Source: a virus. From it: DNA of 33,978 nucleotides. Both the position numbers and the translations under genes were made by a program. The number at the start of each line of letters is the position of its first letter. Positions within the stretch are counted from its first letter, which is position 1. Below, piece after piece: positions 18,701 to 25,581 of this stretch. The stretch spans positions 1-33,978 of the IMG/VR virus record IMGVR_UViG_3300022602_000266; one strand, 5' to 3'. The notes beneath the pieces are model-generated. The model was not told where the DNA came from. It saw nothing but the letters and a program-made list of their open reading frames with translations, and did no database searches.

Positions 18701-19452
18701 GTACCGTAACTACCGATAATAATACCGGAGATACTGTTAATACCACAGATAGTACAGATAATGGAACAACCGGAGTTAATGTAGATTCTGGTACTGCCGC
18801 AGCAGTTGGGGCGACCACCGCTGCCGCAGCAACTACTCCTAGTTCAACAACACCAACAACGCCAAGGCAAGGATTCTTACCAATACCAACATTTACCGGC
18901 GAAGCATTAACTAATCCTGGTGTTAATCCTGGATTTATCGAACCTAGTCCTCAATATAATCCCACTGGAGTTCCTGGTATGGATCAATATTATTGGGGAC
19001 AACAAGGAACAAATGCTCCGAATGCTCCTACAACAGGATATGGTCAAGCTAGTCAATTGGGACAATTGATATCACCACAGGCTTTGGGTTATCCAACTGC
19101 TCAAAATATGGCCGCAGTTGGATTACAATATAATCCCACAATTGGAACATTACAACGCGATGTTTATAATAATCCAGTACAAATGAATACTGTGGCTCCT
19201 GTAGTTCCAGGAGTAGCAAATGCTTACGGACCAACTACACCTGCTCAGGCAGCAACTGGCGTTGGTGGCGGGGTTCGTTTAGGACAAAATCTAAATTATA
19301 TAGCTCCTGCAACACAATTGTCAGGAACTCCCAGCGCAGGACTAGTTCCGGCTGGCACATTTACAGCAATTAGTCCCACAGATTTAGCCGCACAATTACA
19401 AGCTCAAGCAACTGCTGCTGGTTTGGCTTCTGCAGGTACAACCGCCACTTAA
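15799..19452 (+). CDS. Very large Ala/Gln/Thr-rich virion protein (probable internal or ejection protein)
   Basis: This is a 1217-residue protein of low complexity. Residues 177-227 and 380-430 are two copies of a 51-residue unit (LQQLQ.AQP.LYN.LQS.GLLQQ). They flank a 140-residue Gln/Ala helix-forming stretch encoded by CAA, GCA and GCT runs. Near 495-515 is a short Ala/Gly/Leu-rich helix (ATVGAAALLAVG). Residues 720-835 are Gly/Ala-rich, possibly membrane-active (repeated VTGKPITA and IATGKPITA). Three copies of a DGST/NTGDT unit lie between about 836 and 980. The C-terminus (PRQGFLPIPTFTGEALTNPG) is Pro-rich. Position before further internal proteins suggests a DNA-ejection protein. No enzymatic motif found. 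Confidence 0.8.
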   Translation: MATQTAQQLQYQQMILNQIKAGMTPTAFSLSIAGWTPAQAQAAYSATNPAPTNASIAQQPVAPTPVAPTQTFAQSLGLGNLPAAQQTEINNLNSTQQAQLQQQITQAGASAPTTVAQVQNIAGKFLTTTPGTTEYQSAQAAQQVEQATGPATPVAPTSTSASTTSTQTPAQQQATALQQLQSAQPALYNQLQSAGLLQQAAAQAVSTNTDIGVVANQTIATYQQQQAQALAQQQEAAQAQAQAQAQAQAQQAAAAQQAAAQAAQAQAAAQAAQVAQQNAATQAAQQAAAQQAQTTAQQQAQQVTAQNQTTAAQQAAAATAAQQAAAQQAAQITAQNQAQAQAQQTAATAAQQAEAAQQAQIQAKNTTTPVAPTPTDPVAAAIQELQQNQPNTYNALQSTGLLQQVAQQAVSSGQDIGVLGSQAVATYQQQQQAAYVAANPELQQNTITALGQQQAADAAASQAQAAAENPSNTFSGLENTISSGLSSIGSFVDHNIPGGWATVGAAALLAVGITDPTLLSSASDGTLTADQLTAAGVDPTTVSTNIANGLTDGTIPPESVGLSSAPTVGTDGAITTTAADGATTTTAADGTVSTTAADGSVAPTTASGTPSTVSALNTDQVSALNTTPVTPANTVSVTLPDGTVGSYDATTGTVYNADGTVNAAATNAAPVPGEGAQVASNASGLPQAATNAADTTPVAPTTDTTGTSIFSGSSINPIANGLTNLGITSPIANGALTGAATSAAIDAVTGKPITASGLLTGAATGGIASEIGSYLPDSTGSAVQAAINGATTAAGANAIVDIATGKPITATSLAEQAVVGAAVGTAVSGYNSSVNNANGTTTYTWDDGSTMTTNSSGTPTSVTDSSGAVIGLGTVNPTTGAVTPNSATVQPVATEDNGDGTTTTTYADGSTVSQNANTGDTTGITAPTTPTTTATVPTNEIPTTTATAPAGIIDNGNGTSTQTYDDGSTVTTDNNTGDTVNTTDSTDNGTTGVNVDSGTAAAVGATTAAAATTPSSTTPTTPRQGFLPIPTFTGEALTNPGVNPGFIEPSPQYNPTGVPGMDQYYWGQQGTNAPNAPTTGYGQASQLGQLISPQALGYPTAQNMAAVGLQYNPTIGTLQRDVYNNPVQMNTVAPVVPGVANAYGPTTPAQAATGVGGGVRLGQNLNYIAPATQLSGTPSAGLVPAGTFTAISPTDLAAQLQAQATAAGLASAGTTAT
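16327..16479 (+). repeat. Internal duplication, copy 1 (51 codons)
   Basis: Encodes residues 177-227 of the 1217-residue protein: helix-forming LQQLQSAQPALYNQLQSAGL and onward to TIATYQQQQ. Copy 2 is at 16936-17088. The two share roughly 60-65 percent of residues by eye, and the DIGV and ATYQQQQ positions are fixed. Confidence 0.85.
16936..17088 (+). repeat. Internal duplication, copy 2 (51 codons)
   Basis: Encodes residues 380-430, IQELQQNQPNTYNALQSTGL and onward to AVATYQQQQ. It is the second copy of the unit at 16327-16479, separated from it by the Gln/Ala-rich stretch. Confidence 0.85.
18307..18735 (+). repeat. Three DGST/GDT-type repeats in the 1217-residue protein
   Basis: Three units of about 25 codons, at roughly 18307, 18487 and 18658, encode NG-type turns followed by T.TY.DGST and N.(N/S)G(D)T, with TTTYTWDDGST, TTTTTYADGST and TSTQTYDDGST as cores. 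They look like short beta-hairpin repeats of a rod or linker. Confidence 0.7.
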
Positions 19453-19465
19453 ATAATAGTAAATA
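19450..19465 (+). promoter_or_regulatory. Two TAAATA elements before the gene at 19495
   Basis: TAAATA occurs at 19450-19455, on the stop codon of the preceding gene, and again at 19460-19465. They are 39 and 29 nt before the ATG at 19495, which has a ribosome-binding site (CGGAGA). The second gives a predicted leader of about 22 nt, close to the spacing at other blocks. Confidence 0.45.
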
Positions 19466-19494
19466 CATAATATGAATAAAATCGGAGATAATGA

Positions 19495-20217
19495 ATGAGT
19501 GCAAGTAAATCAGGTGGAACAAGCACCACAATCCCAACGCTGAGTCCAGAACAAAATGCAATGATTGCGGCGCAAACTGGCTTATATACAAGTCAAATTG
19601 CACCTGCTTACGCAACAGCAGTATCTGGGGCAACTAATTTATACAATCAAGAAGCTGGCGGCGTAACAAATGCTGCACAGAATCTAGCTGGAACTGCAAA
19701 TCAAGCCCAAAATGTCTTGGGCGGCACTGGCGAATCAGCATTGACTTCAGGCGTAAATGCACTACAAAATTTAGCAAGTCCAGCATATCAACAAGCTGAA
19801 ATGCAAGCGGCTTTGCAACCAGCTGAAGCACAATACGCACAAAATATTGCACAACAAGGAGCACAATTTGGTGCTGCTGGACAACTTGGTAGTGTAAGAC
19901 AAGCATTAGCAGCTCAACAAACTGCCGGTGCAACACAAGCAGCTCAACAACAAGCTGCTGCACAAGTTTTACAAAATATTGCTAGTCAACAACAAAGTGC
20001 TGGCGCAAGTCTAGCAAGTTTGGGACAACAGGGATTAACAGGGGCACAAACAGCCGCAGGACAACAATTGACTGCAAGTATGGCACCACAGGCATTATAC
20101 AATCAATATGCAAGTGTATTGTTTGGAACACCCAGCACAAGTTATAATCCTAACTTTAGTGGCACACAAACTACTACAACAAGTACTAATGCTGGTCAAG
20201 CCGGTATTAGTTTATAA
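19495..20217 (+). CDS. Ala/Gln-rich probable internal virion protein
   Basis: This is a 240-residue protein with ribosome-binding site GGAG 7 nt before ATG. It is almost all Ala, Gln, Gly, Ser and Thr, with predicted long amphipathic helices from 20 to 200 and a Thr/Asn-rich C-terminus (FGTPSTSYNPNFSGTQ). In short-tailed phages, small Ala/Gln-rich helical proteins encoded next to the transglycosylase-bearing protein are ejected with the DNA and help build the trans-envelope channel. Composition and position fit that group (compare P22 gp7/gp20). No motif fixes it. Confidence 0.78.
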   Translation: MSASKSGGTSTTIPTLSPEQNAMIAAQTGLYTSQIAPAYATAVSGATNLYNQEAGGVTNAAQNLAGTANQAQNVLGGTGESALTSGVNALQNLASPAYQQAEMQAALQPAEAQYAQNIAQQGAQFGAAGQLGSVRQALAAQQTAGATQAAQQQAAAQVLQNIASQQQSAGASLASLGQQGLTGAQTAAGQQLTASMAPQALYNQYASVLFGTPSTSYNPNFSGTQTTTTSTNAGQAGISL

Positions 20218-20226
20218 GGATTACAA

Positions 20227-22836
20227 ATGAGTTTAACAATTAATGATATTATGCAAGGTGCTAGTGATCCAGGTCAAGCATTAAGCAATTATGTAGGCAA
20301 TTTGCAAGTTGGTGGACAAGCATCAGCAGCTCCAACTGTGAGTTCGGGAATTAACAGTTATCAATTTAATCCCGGACAAGCGCAAACTTCTATGCCTGCA
20401 CAAAATCCTTATAGTTTAACTAGTCCTACAGGAACTGCACCAGCACCACAAATGCAAATGCCTATAACCAGTGCACCACAAATGCAACCGGTTTCACAAC
20501 CACAGGGATTACAACCTGCAGTTCCCCAATCCATGGCACCACAAGTGCAGCCAGGTCCAGCACCACAAGTGCAGCCAGGTCCAGCACCACAAGTGCAGCC
20601 AGGTCCAGCACCACAAGCAATGTCCGCGCCAATAAATATGGCCGGAATTTTAGCTCAACCTATTCCTAACGCTCCTGTAAGCCCACAAGTAGGGCAACAA
20701 GTAATGGGTCAGCAACCTGCAGCGTATACACCTCCTGCAAATCAAATGCAACCAACAACTCCACAAGGTGGAAATGTTTATGGTAACATGTTGCAAATAG
20801 AAAGTAGAGGTCAAAATTATAATGCACAAGGACAACCTTTGACAAGTCCTGCAGGTGCAATGTTTGCAGCACAAGTTATGCCAGGAACTGCTGCCAATCC
20901 AGGTTATGGCATTAAGCCTGCTGCCGCACAAACTCCAGAAGAGTATAATCGTGTTGGTCGTGAGTTCTATAACGCAATGTATAACAAATTTAATGGAGAT
21001 CCCTATAAGGCTGCGGCTGCTTATAATGCAGGTCCTGGTCGTGTAGATTCTGCTGTTAAACAAGCACAAGAAAAAGGCGGAGATTATAGAGATTATTTGC
21101 CCGCAGAAACAAAAGCCTACTTGAATAAACTTCAAGGAATGAACCATGCACAAATTAGTCAAGTTGCATTACAAACAAAACCCGATCAAGCTGCAAGCGA
21201 TGATATGCATAATGCATTACATGCAGATCATTTTGTAGCTAATCAAAATCGTTGGGATGTCAAAGCCAATTATGCTTTTAATGATTCGGCTCCGGCAATG
21301 GTGCGTAAAGCAGCAGCAGCACAAAGTGCCAATGATTTAGATAATGCAAACAAAACTGAACAAGCACGACAAGTTGGCGAAGCTGCAATTGCCAAAACCG
21401 GTGCCGGAGATGGTACTGATCTTGCAAAATATATGAGTCAACAAAATGGTGATCAAGGTAGTTATATCAAGGCTTATTTGTATCGTAGATTTGGCTTAAA
21501 TGATTTGGCTGTTAACGAACAACAAAAATTAGGTGCCGGAGACAAATGGGCCACAGCATTAGATGAACGAGGCAATAGAGCATTAGTGCAATATAATGCA
21601 AATGGTATGCCTAAAATTGGATTTGATAGTACTGGTAAACAATTAGATCAAAATGAAATGGCACGCTTTGCTACTGGTGCTACTGGTAAGGGCGCTGTTA
21701 CTGAAGGCACAGTTGGGTACGATAAAAATGGTACACCATATACTAGAACAGTATTACCAAATGGTCAAGGACTATTGTTTACAAATGCACATACTGGTGA
21801 GACCAGCAAGTTTGCTCCTGAAGGTTATAGAACAACTCCAGTAAGTCCACAAGAGCGTGCACAGTTTAATATGGCAGCACAAGTTGAAAAGCGTATGCGT
21901 CAAGACAATAGTGATGCTGCAAGAACTGGATCAACACCTATTCATACTGAAGAAGCAATACAAGCAGAAAAAAATAGAATCATGAGTGGGTATGGCCCAA
22001 CTTATACACCACCAGCATCGGCTCCTACACCAGTAGCTCCTCAGACTGGACAAATTGCAACGCCACAAACAGTACCTCAACCAGGTGCTGCGCCTGCTCC
22101 AGCTGCTCCACAAATACAAACACCACCAACACCTGCACCACAAGTAGCTGGTGATTGGGCAACGCCCGAAGCAAATGCTATTGCAGAACGCAATCCAACT
22201 GCTGCGGCTATAGCAAGATATGAATCAGCACCACCAAGCGCAACTGGTCGTAACAGTGCAGGTGCTGCTGCGTTAATGAATGATGTGCGTAAAATCAATC
22301 CTGAATACAATGATCAAAAGTATAAAACTGCACAAGTTGTACGAAATGATTATGCTAAATTAAGTTCAGGTAGTGCAGGAGCACAAATACAAGCAGTTAA
22401 TCGTGCAATACCACATATGGATCAATTTGAAGCTGCTGCACGAGATCTTAATAATACGCAAAGTCCAATATGGAATACAATTCGTAACGAGTATGCTAAA
22501 AATATTGGCGCAGTTCCTCCAAGCAATGTTGAAGCCTTGCGTGGACTAGTTACAACCGAAGTACAAAAAGCAGTTGCTGGTGGCTTAGGTGGTGTTGGCG
22601 AGCGTGAAGATCTAAAACGACAATTGGGTACTGCACAAACTCCACAACAATTTGCTGCAATTATTAAACAATACCAAGGTTTAATGGCAACACAAGCTGA
22701 AGGTTTAAAGAACAATTGGGTAGCTAATGGATTACCTGCAAGAGAATTTGACAATAAACTTGTGCCAAGAGCTCGTGAAGTTTTGGAAGCAACCAAAAAA
22801 ACAAATAATAATACAAGGAGCCAGTGGTCGCAATGA
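20227..22836 (+). CDS. Internal virion protein with lytic transglycosylase (SLT) domain
   Basis: This 869-residue protein has ribosome-binding site AAGGAT. Residues 1-180 are Pro/Gln-rich and flexible, with a 3.4-unit tandem repeat (APQVQPGP) at 104-129. Residues 183-300 form a soluble lytic transglycosylase domain: catalytic Glu192 in QIESRG, then SPAGAMFAAQVMPGTA (207-222) and AYNAGPGRV (265-273). It would cut peptidoglycan locally during DNA injection. In the second motif, Phe-Ala-Ala replaces the usual Gly-Leu-Met. A Pro-rich linker near 590-640 separates a C-terminal helical domain that probably anchors it in the virion core. Its stop overlaps the next ATG. Confidence 0.9.
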   Translation: MSLTINDIMQGASDPGQALSNYVGNLQVGGQASAAPTVSSGINSYQFNPGQAQTSMPAQNPYSLTSPTGTAPAPQMQMPITSAPQMQPVSQPQGLQPAVPQSMAPQVQPGPAPQVQPGPAPQVQPGPAPQAMSAPINMAGILAQPIPNAPVSPQVGQQVMGQQPAAYTPPANQMQPTTPQGGNVYGNMLQIESRGQNYNAQGQPLTSPAGAMFAAQVMPGTAANPGYGIKPAAAQTPEEYNRVGREFYNAMYNKFNGDPYKAAAAYNAGPGRVDSAVKQAQEKGGDYRDYLPAETKAYLNKLQGMNHAQISQVALQTKPDQAASDDMHNALHADHFVANQNRWDVKANYAFNDSAPAMVRKAAAAQSANDLDNANKTEQARQVGEAAIAKTGAGDGTDLAKYMSQQNGDQGSYIKAYLYRRFGLNDLAVNEQQKLGAGDKWATALDERGNRALVQYNANGMPKIGFDSTGKQLDQNEMARFATGATGKGAVTEGTVGYDKNGTPYTRTVLPNGQGLLFTNAHTGETSKFAPEGYRTTPVSPQERAQFNMAAQVEKRMRQDNSDAARTGSTPIHTEEAIQAEKNRIMSGYGPTYTPPASAPTPVAPQTGQIATPQTVPQPGAAPAPAAPQIQTPPTPAPQVAGDWATPEANAIAERNPTAAAIARYESAPPSATGRNSAGAAALMNDVRKINPEYNDQKYKTAQVVRNDYAKLSSGSAGAQIQAVNRAIPHMDQFEAAARDLNNTQSPIWNTIRNEYAKNIGAVPPSNVEALRGLVTTEVQKAVAGGLGGVGEREDLKRQLGTAQTPQQFAAIIKQYQGLMATQAEGLKNNWVANGLPAREFDNKLVPRAREVLEATKKTNNNTRSQWSQ
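20536..20617 (+). repeat. 24-bp tandem repeat, 3.4 copies
   Basis: A 24-base unit starting GCACCACAAGTGCAG is repeated perfectly at 20536-20559, 20560-20583 and 20584-20607, with a 10-base partial copy to 20617. It encodes APQVQPGP in frame. Identical third positions mean recent expansion by slippage or recombination, so copy number may vary between related genomes. Confidence 0.95.
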
Positions 22837-23624
22837 AATCAATGAATGTAACTTTTGATGATGGCACTAGCCATACCTTTGATGATGTTCCTGATGAAGT
22901 AACGCAAGATCAAGTTAATGCCAAAGCGGCAGAAATGTTTCCTGATAGAAAAATTATGGATACAAATCAAGGTCCACATCCTGATGCTCCGCCTCCAATT
23001 GAACAGACTTATCCTCAAGTATCTAGATCCAACGAAGCATTGGCTGGATTAAAAACTGCATGGGATGTGGGCAATGCAATAGCCAGCAGTCCATTGGGAC
23101 ATGCAGGAGAATTGGGAGCAGGTTTATATGGAGCAGCAAAATTATTAAGACCAGGTGCTCCTGCTGCGCCATCTGCGCCAGTTGCGCCAGCAACACCTGC
23201 TGCGCCAGCAACAACATTTACTAATGGTGCTAATCCTGCATGGGATCAAGCATTAAAACAACCTTATACTGCTCCACCAGCTGCTCCAGCTACGCCACCA
23301 GTTGGCGGTCCTGCTGCACAGCAAGGTAGTGGTTTCTTAGAAAACATTGCACAAAAATATGCAAACATTAGTCGACAATTTGCGCCAACATTACAAGGCA
23401 TAGCCGAAAGTCCATTGGGTCGTGTAGTTGGTGGTGCAGCAAGAATAGCCGGTAGTACTCCGGCTATAGCGGCACAATTGGCTTTACACAGTGGTGGATT
23501 GAATACTAACGAAGATCGATTACTTGCTGACAAACATCGTTTAGAAGCGCAAATGCTTTTAAACAAACATGCCGCCGAATGGAACAAATATCAACAAGCT
23601 AAACAAGCTGTACAAGGACAATAA
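22833..23624 (+). CDS. Probable internal virion protein
   Basis: This is a 263-residue protein from ATG 22833, which overlaps the preceding stop as ATGA. A GTG at 22824 sits too close to the AGGAG. The N-terminal 45 residues (VTFDDGTSHTFDDVPDEVTQ, then a helix ending MFPDRK) form a small domain seen at the start of phage internal and structural proteins. The middle (about 100-165) is an Ala/Pro-rich linker. The C-terminal third is helical with small-residue Gly/Ala runs (RVVGGAARIAG) and a charged coil (NEDRLLADKHRLEAQMLLNKH). Following the transglycosylase protein with an overlapping start, it is probably also a core or ejection protein. Confidence 0.8.
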   Translation: MKSMNVTFDDGTSHTFDDVPDEVTQDQVNAKAAEMFPDRKIMDTNQGPHPDAPPPIEQTYPQVSRSNEALAGLKTAWDVGNAIASSPLGHAGELGAGLYGAAKLLRPGAPAAPSAPVAPATPAAPATTFTNGANPAWDQALKQPYTAPPAAPATPPVGGPAAQQGSGFLENIAQKYANISRQFAPTLQGIAESPLGRVVGGAARIAGSTPAIAAQLALHSGGLNTNEDRLLADKHRLEAQMLLNKHAAEWNKYQQAKQAVQGQ

Positions 23625-23627
23625 TAA

Positions 23628-24113
23628 ATGGATTTAACTGAATTAGTAAATGAATTAGAAGCTACATTTGCAGCAAATTTTGTTGCTTATTACCGTACTC
23701 ATGTTGCACATGTTAACACAAAAGGTCGTAACTTTTATCAAGATCACAAACTACTTAAGAAGATCTATATTTTCATGCAAGAACAAATAGACCCCCTTGC
23801 TGAAAAGTTACGCACTTGTGGAGCCATGATGCCCAATGCTTTAAGTGTTACCTGTGAATTAAGTCCAATAAAAGATCAACCCACAGAAGGCTCAAGCACA
23901 ATGTTATTAGAGCAAGTGTTAAATGATGTTTTAGAACTAATAGACCAATATCACAAATTAGCAATAGAAGCCGATAAAGTTGGTTATATTGATATATCCA
24001 ATATGAGTGCGGATGCGATAGGCCAATTAGCCAAGTACAAATGGCAATTAGAAGCCACTGTGGAAAACCCCATTGCTGGGGTAGTTGCAAAAAGTCCATT
24101 TGAAATGTTTTAA
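23628..24113 (+). CDS. dps: Dps-type ferritin-like protein
   Basis: This is a 161-residue protein of Dps length. The ferroxidase signature is complete: His28 (THVAHVNTKG), His40 (FYQDHKLL), Asp55 and Glu59 (EQIDPLAEKLR). The intervals of 12, 15 and 4 residues equal those of H51, H63, D78 and E82 in E. coli Dps. The helix after LRTCGAMMP and the C-terminal helix (DAIGQLAKYKWQLEATVEN) fit the four-helix bundle. Dps dodecamers oxidise Fe(II) with peroxide, store iron and, in many bacteria, coat DNA. It starts 3 bases after a probable internal-protein gene, so it is probably expressed late and might protect DNA or enter virions. There is no basic N-terminal tail, so DNA binding is uncertain. Its end overlaps the convergent gene by 4 bases. 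Confidence 0.88.
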   Translation: MDLTELVNELEATFAANFVAYYRTHVAHVNTKGRNFYQDHKLLKKIYIFMQEQIDPLAEKLRTCGAMMPNALSVTCELSPIKDQPTEGSSTMLLEQVLNDVLELIDQYHKLAIEADKVGYIDISNMSADAIGQLAKYKWQLEATVENPIAGVVAKSPFEMF

Positions 24114-24430
24114 AAATTTTCGTTGTAAAACTTTTCTACTGCATCCATAAAACTATTTAAATCAAAGGTACCTCCTTCCAGCCTTGTTCCCATTGTATCT
24201 AAATAATATAATTCTATTTTGTCAGGTGCAATTTCATCATAGACAATTTCAATGCGTTTATGTTGTCCTATAGTTAAATCTTGTGTTCGTTCTAAATCTC
24301 GATCATGCATAATAATTTTCCCCATATTGTTTCCTTGGTTTAACCAATCAAGCAATTTTTTAATTGCTTGTTCATTTTCATATTGGGCTTGTTGCCGTAA
24401 AGCTTCATTCCTTATACTCAATAAATTCAT
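24110..24430 (-). CDS. Hypothetical protein, last gene of the minus operon
   Basis: This is a 106-residue soluble protein. Residues 1-35 form a charged helix (ALRQQAQYENEQAIKKLLDW). A beta-rich part follows (KRIEIVYDEIAPDKIELYYL) and then a short C-terminal helix. It begins in an ATGA overlap with the co-chaperonin stop and ends overlapping the convergent Dps gene by 4 bases. I recognise no family. Being the fourth of four overlapping genes implies joint expression with the GroES-like protein. Confidence 0.78.
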   Translation of the reverse strand: MNLLSIRNEALRQQAQYENEQAIKKLLDWLNQGNNMGKIIMHDRDLERTQDLTIGQHKRIEIVYDEIAPDKIELYYLDTMGTRLEGGTFDLNSFMDAVEKFYNENF

Positions 24431-24675
24431 TTTACCGCGTATACATGATCTGCATGTACGATATGAAAATTTTCAGTATTGGAAATTTTAATCGGCATTG
24501 CATTGCCCCAATTTAACACAATCAAATCATCAACTTTGAGTGTTTCAACTTCGGAACCAACACTGAGTATTCGACCCAATGTAACCAAACTTGTATCTCT
24601 AAATACAATGCCACTGTCACTGGAACTTTCACTTTCTTGCATTTTAACTGTAATGTATTTTCCTATTGCTTTCAT
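24427..24675 (-). CDS. GroES-like co-chaperonin
   Basis: This 82-residue protein follows the cpn10 pattern from end to end: MKAIGKYITVK (strand 1), the mobile-loop region SSSDSGIVFRDTS (about 17-29), GRILSVGSEVETLKVDDLIV (34-53) and the C-terminal HIVHADHVYAVK, which matches the usual ILREDDILAVL end. At 82 residues it is shorter than GroES (about 97), mainly because the roof loop is cut down to LNWGNAMPI. T4 gp31 is the known case of a phage co-chaperonin that replaces GroES on host GroEL to fold the capsid protein, and a similar role for the large capsid protein here is plausible. It overlaps both neighbours by ATGA. Confidence 0.85.
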   Translation of the reverse strand: MKAIGKYITVKMQESESSSDSGIVFRDTSLVTLGRILSVGSEVETLKVDDLIVLNWGNAMPIKISNTENFHIVHADHVYAVK

Positions 24676-25001
24676 TCTATTTCTCCTATTTTAGTATATT
24701 TCAATAAAAAAGCGGTTCTTTCAGGTGTATCGCCAAAACACCGTTCTGCAAATTCAATTATACTACAGGGTTCACCATTAAACACCCAGTCATTTGGAGG
24801 CAAGGTCTGTTGTTGTACCTGTTGTGATAATTGTCCATACTGCACAGGATATTGATAATAGTGTTGATTATATTGTTGATTATAAAGTTGACTGGCGTGT
24901 GCGGCAAGTTGTTGCAGGCTCATACCCTGTGCTGGATTAGTTACCATAGGTTGTCCAACACTAAATGTTCGCCCATTATTAGATGTTGGATGTTGACTCA
25001 T
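24672..25001 (-). CDS. Gln/Tyr-rich small protein (hypothetical)
   Basis: This is a protein of 109 residues from the ATG at 25001, which follows GGGACGAC. An upstream start at 25040 is less likely because it lies deeper within the acetyltransferase-like gene and has no ribosome-binding site. The first 75 residues are low-complexity Gln/Tyr/Pro. The last 35 form a conserved-looking domain (CSIIEFAERCFGDTPERTAF). The gene overlaps the upstream gene by 23 bases and the co-chaperonin by ATGA. The C-terminal domain may bind a partner through an adhesive Q/Y tail. Function unknown. Confidence 0.75.
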   Translation of the reverse strand: MSQHPTSNNGRTFSVGQPMVTNPAQGMSLQQLAAHASQLYNQQYNQHYYQYPVQYGQLSQQVQQQTLPPNDWVFNGEPCSIIEFAERCFGDTPERTAFLLKYTKIGEIE

Positions 25002-25518
25002 TGTCGTCCCATGTAATGCGTTTGTATGCAATACTGCCATTGACAGTAAATCCCATTTGAGTATGTAAGCGCATAAATGCAGTTTGTTCGGCTCTTATGC
25101 TACTATTGCTTAATACTGGTATTTGATGTATCTTGCAATATGCTTCCCATTGTTCTAATACCTGTGCAACTAATTTTATTCTATTGCGTATGCTCAATGT
25201 CAAATCCAAATGTATAAACTCACCTCCAGCTATTTCTTCTTCGCTATAGGCCAAATAGTTTCCACGATCCAACCAAGCCCACGCAATCAGTCTTGAGTTT
25301 TGCTTGGCCACGGTAATTAAATCTCGATTGGTGTTATAAGCCATGTCTGTGATAGCATGATTTAAATTATAACTCATGCGTGTACGATTAGGAGTAAACA
25401 CTCCCAATATTTCTTGGCTGTAATTGGTCTGCATCAAATCCATTATCGGTTCGATGTCATTGTGTGTTGCTCGACTCCAGAGCCAAGCATCCTTTTCGGT
25501 ATGACTAAACTTATTCAT
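24979..25518 (-). CDS. GNAT-like acetyltransferase (probable)
   Basis: This is a 179-residue protein, first gene of the minus operon, with a strong ribosome-binding site (GGAAAGGAAAAG before ATG). The order of elements suggests a GNAT fold: an N-terminal RATHNDIEPIMDLMQTNY helix, a central strand LIAWAWLDRGN, then HLDLTLSIRNRIKLVAQVLE, which occupies the place of the acetyl-CoA-binding segment. The C-terminal part (RAEQTAFMRLHTQMGFTVNG) matches the usual GNAT ending of a helix followed by GF. The R/Q-x-x-G-x-G/A loop is replaced by SIRNRI, so catalytic competence is uncertain. The substrate is unknown. Confidence 0.7.
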   Translation of the reverse strand: MNKFSHTEKDAWLWSRATHNDIEPIMDLMQTNYSQEILGVFTPNRTRMSYNLNHAITDMAYNTNRDLITVAKQNSRLIAWAWLDRGNYLAYSEEEIAGGEFIHLDLTLSIRNRIKLVAQVLEQWEAYCKIHQIPVLSNSSIRAEQTAFMRLHTQMGFTVNGSIAYKRITWDDNESTSNI

Positions 25519-25581
25519 AACTTTTCCTTTCCACTGTGTTTTATTTAGCTAAATATTATTATATTGAAAGGAAAAGTTATG
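25516..25581. promoter_or_regulatory. Dyad-symmetric bidirectional promoter region
   Basis: A 15-base arm at 25516-25530 (CATAACTTTTCCTTT) is the exact inverse of 25567-25581. A 14-base perfect palindrome TATTTAGCTAAATA at 25542-25555 shares the same centre (25548.5). The palindrome gives GCTAAATA on both strands, each 23 nt before a start codon (25579 plus, 25518 minus). The outer arms carry the ribosome-binding site and start codon of both genes. Confidence 0.75.

Noticed and set aside
20536-20617. CRISPR-like repeat array
   Set aside because: The copies are directly adjacent with no spacers and are in frame in a coding region, so this is a tandem repeat.
20650-21162. Minus-strand 170-residue open frame with hydrophobic stretches
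   Set aside because: It lies wholly antisense to the transglycosylase domain, which has clear catalytic motifs. The hydrophobic look is an effect of composition.
24067-24082. Terminator at the end of the Dps gene (ACCCC/GGGGT hairpin)
   Set aside because: A 5-base stem within coding sequence and no T-run after it. Convergent genes here appear to lack a clear terminator.
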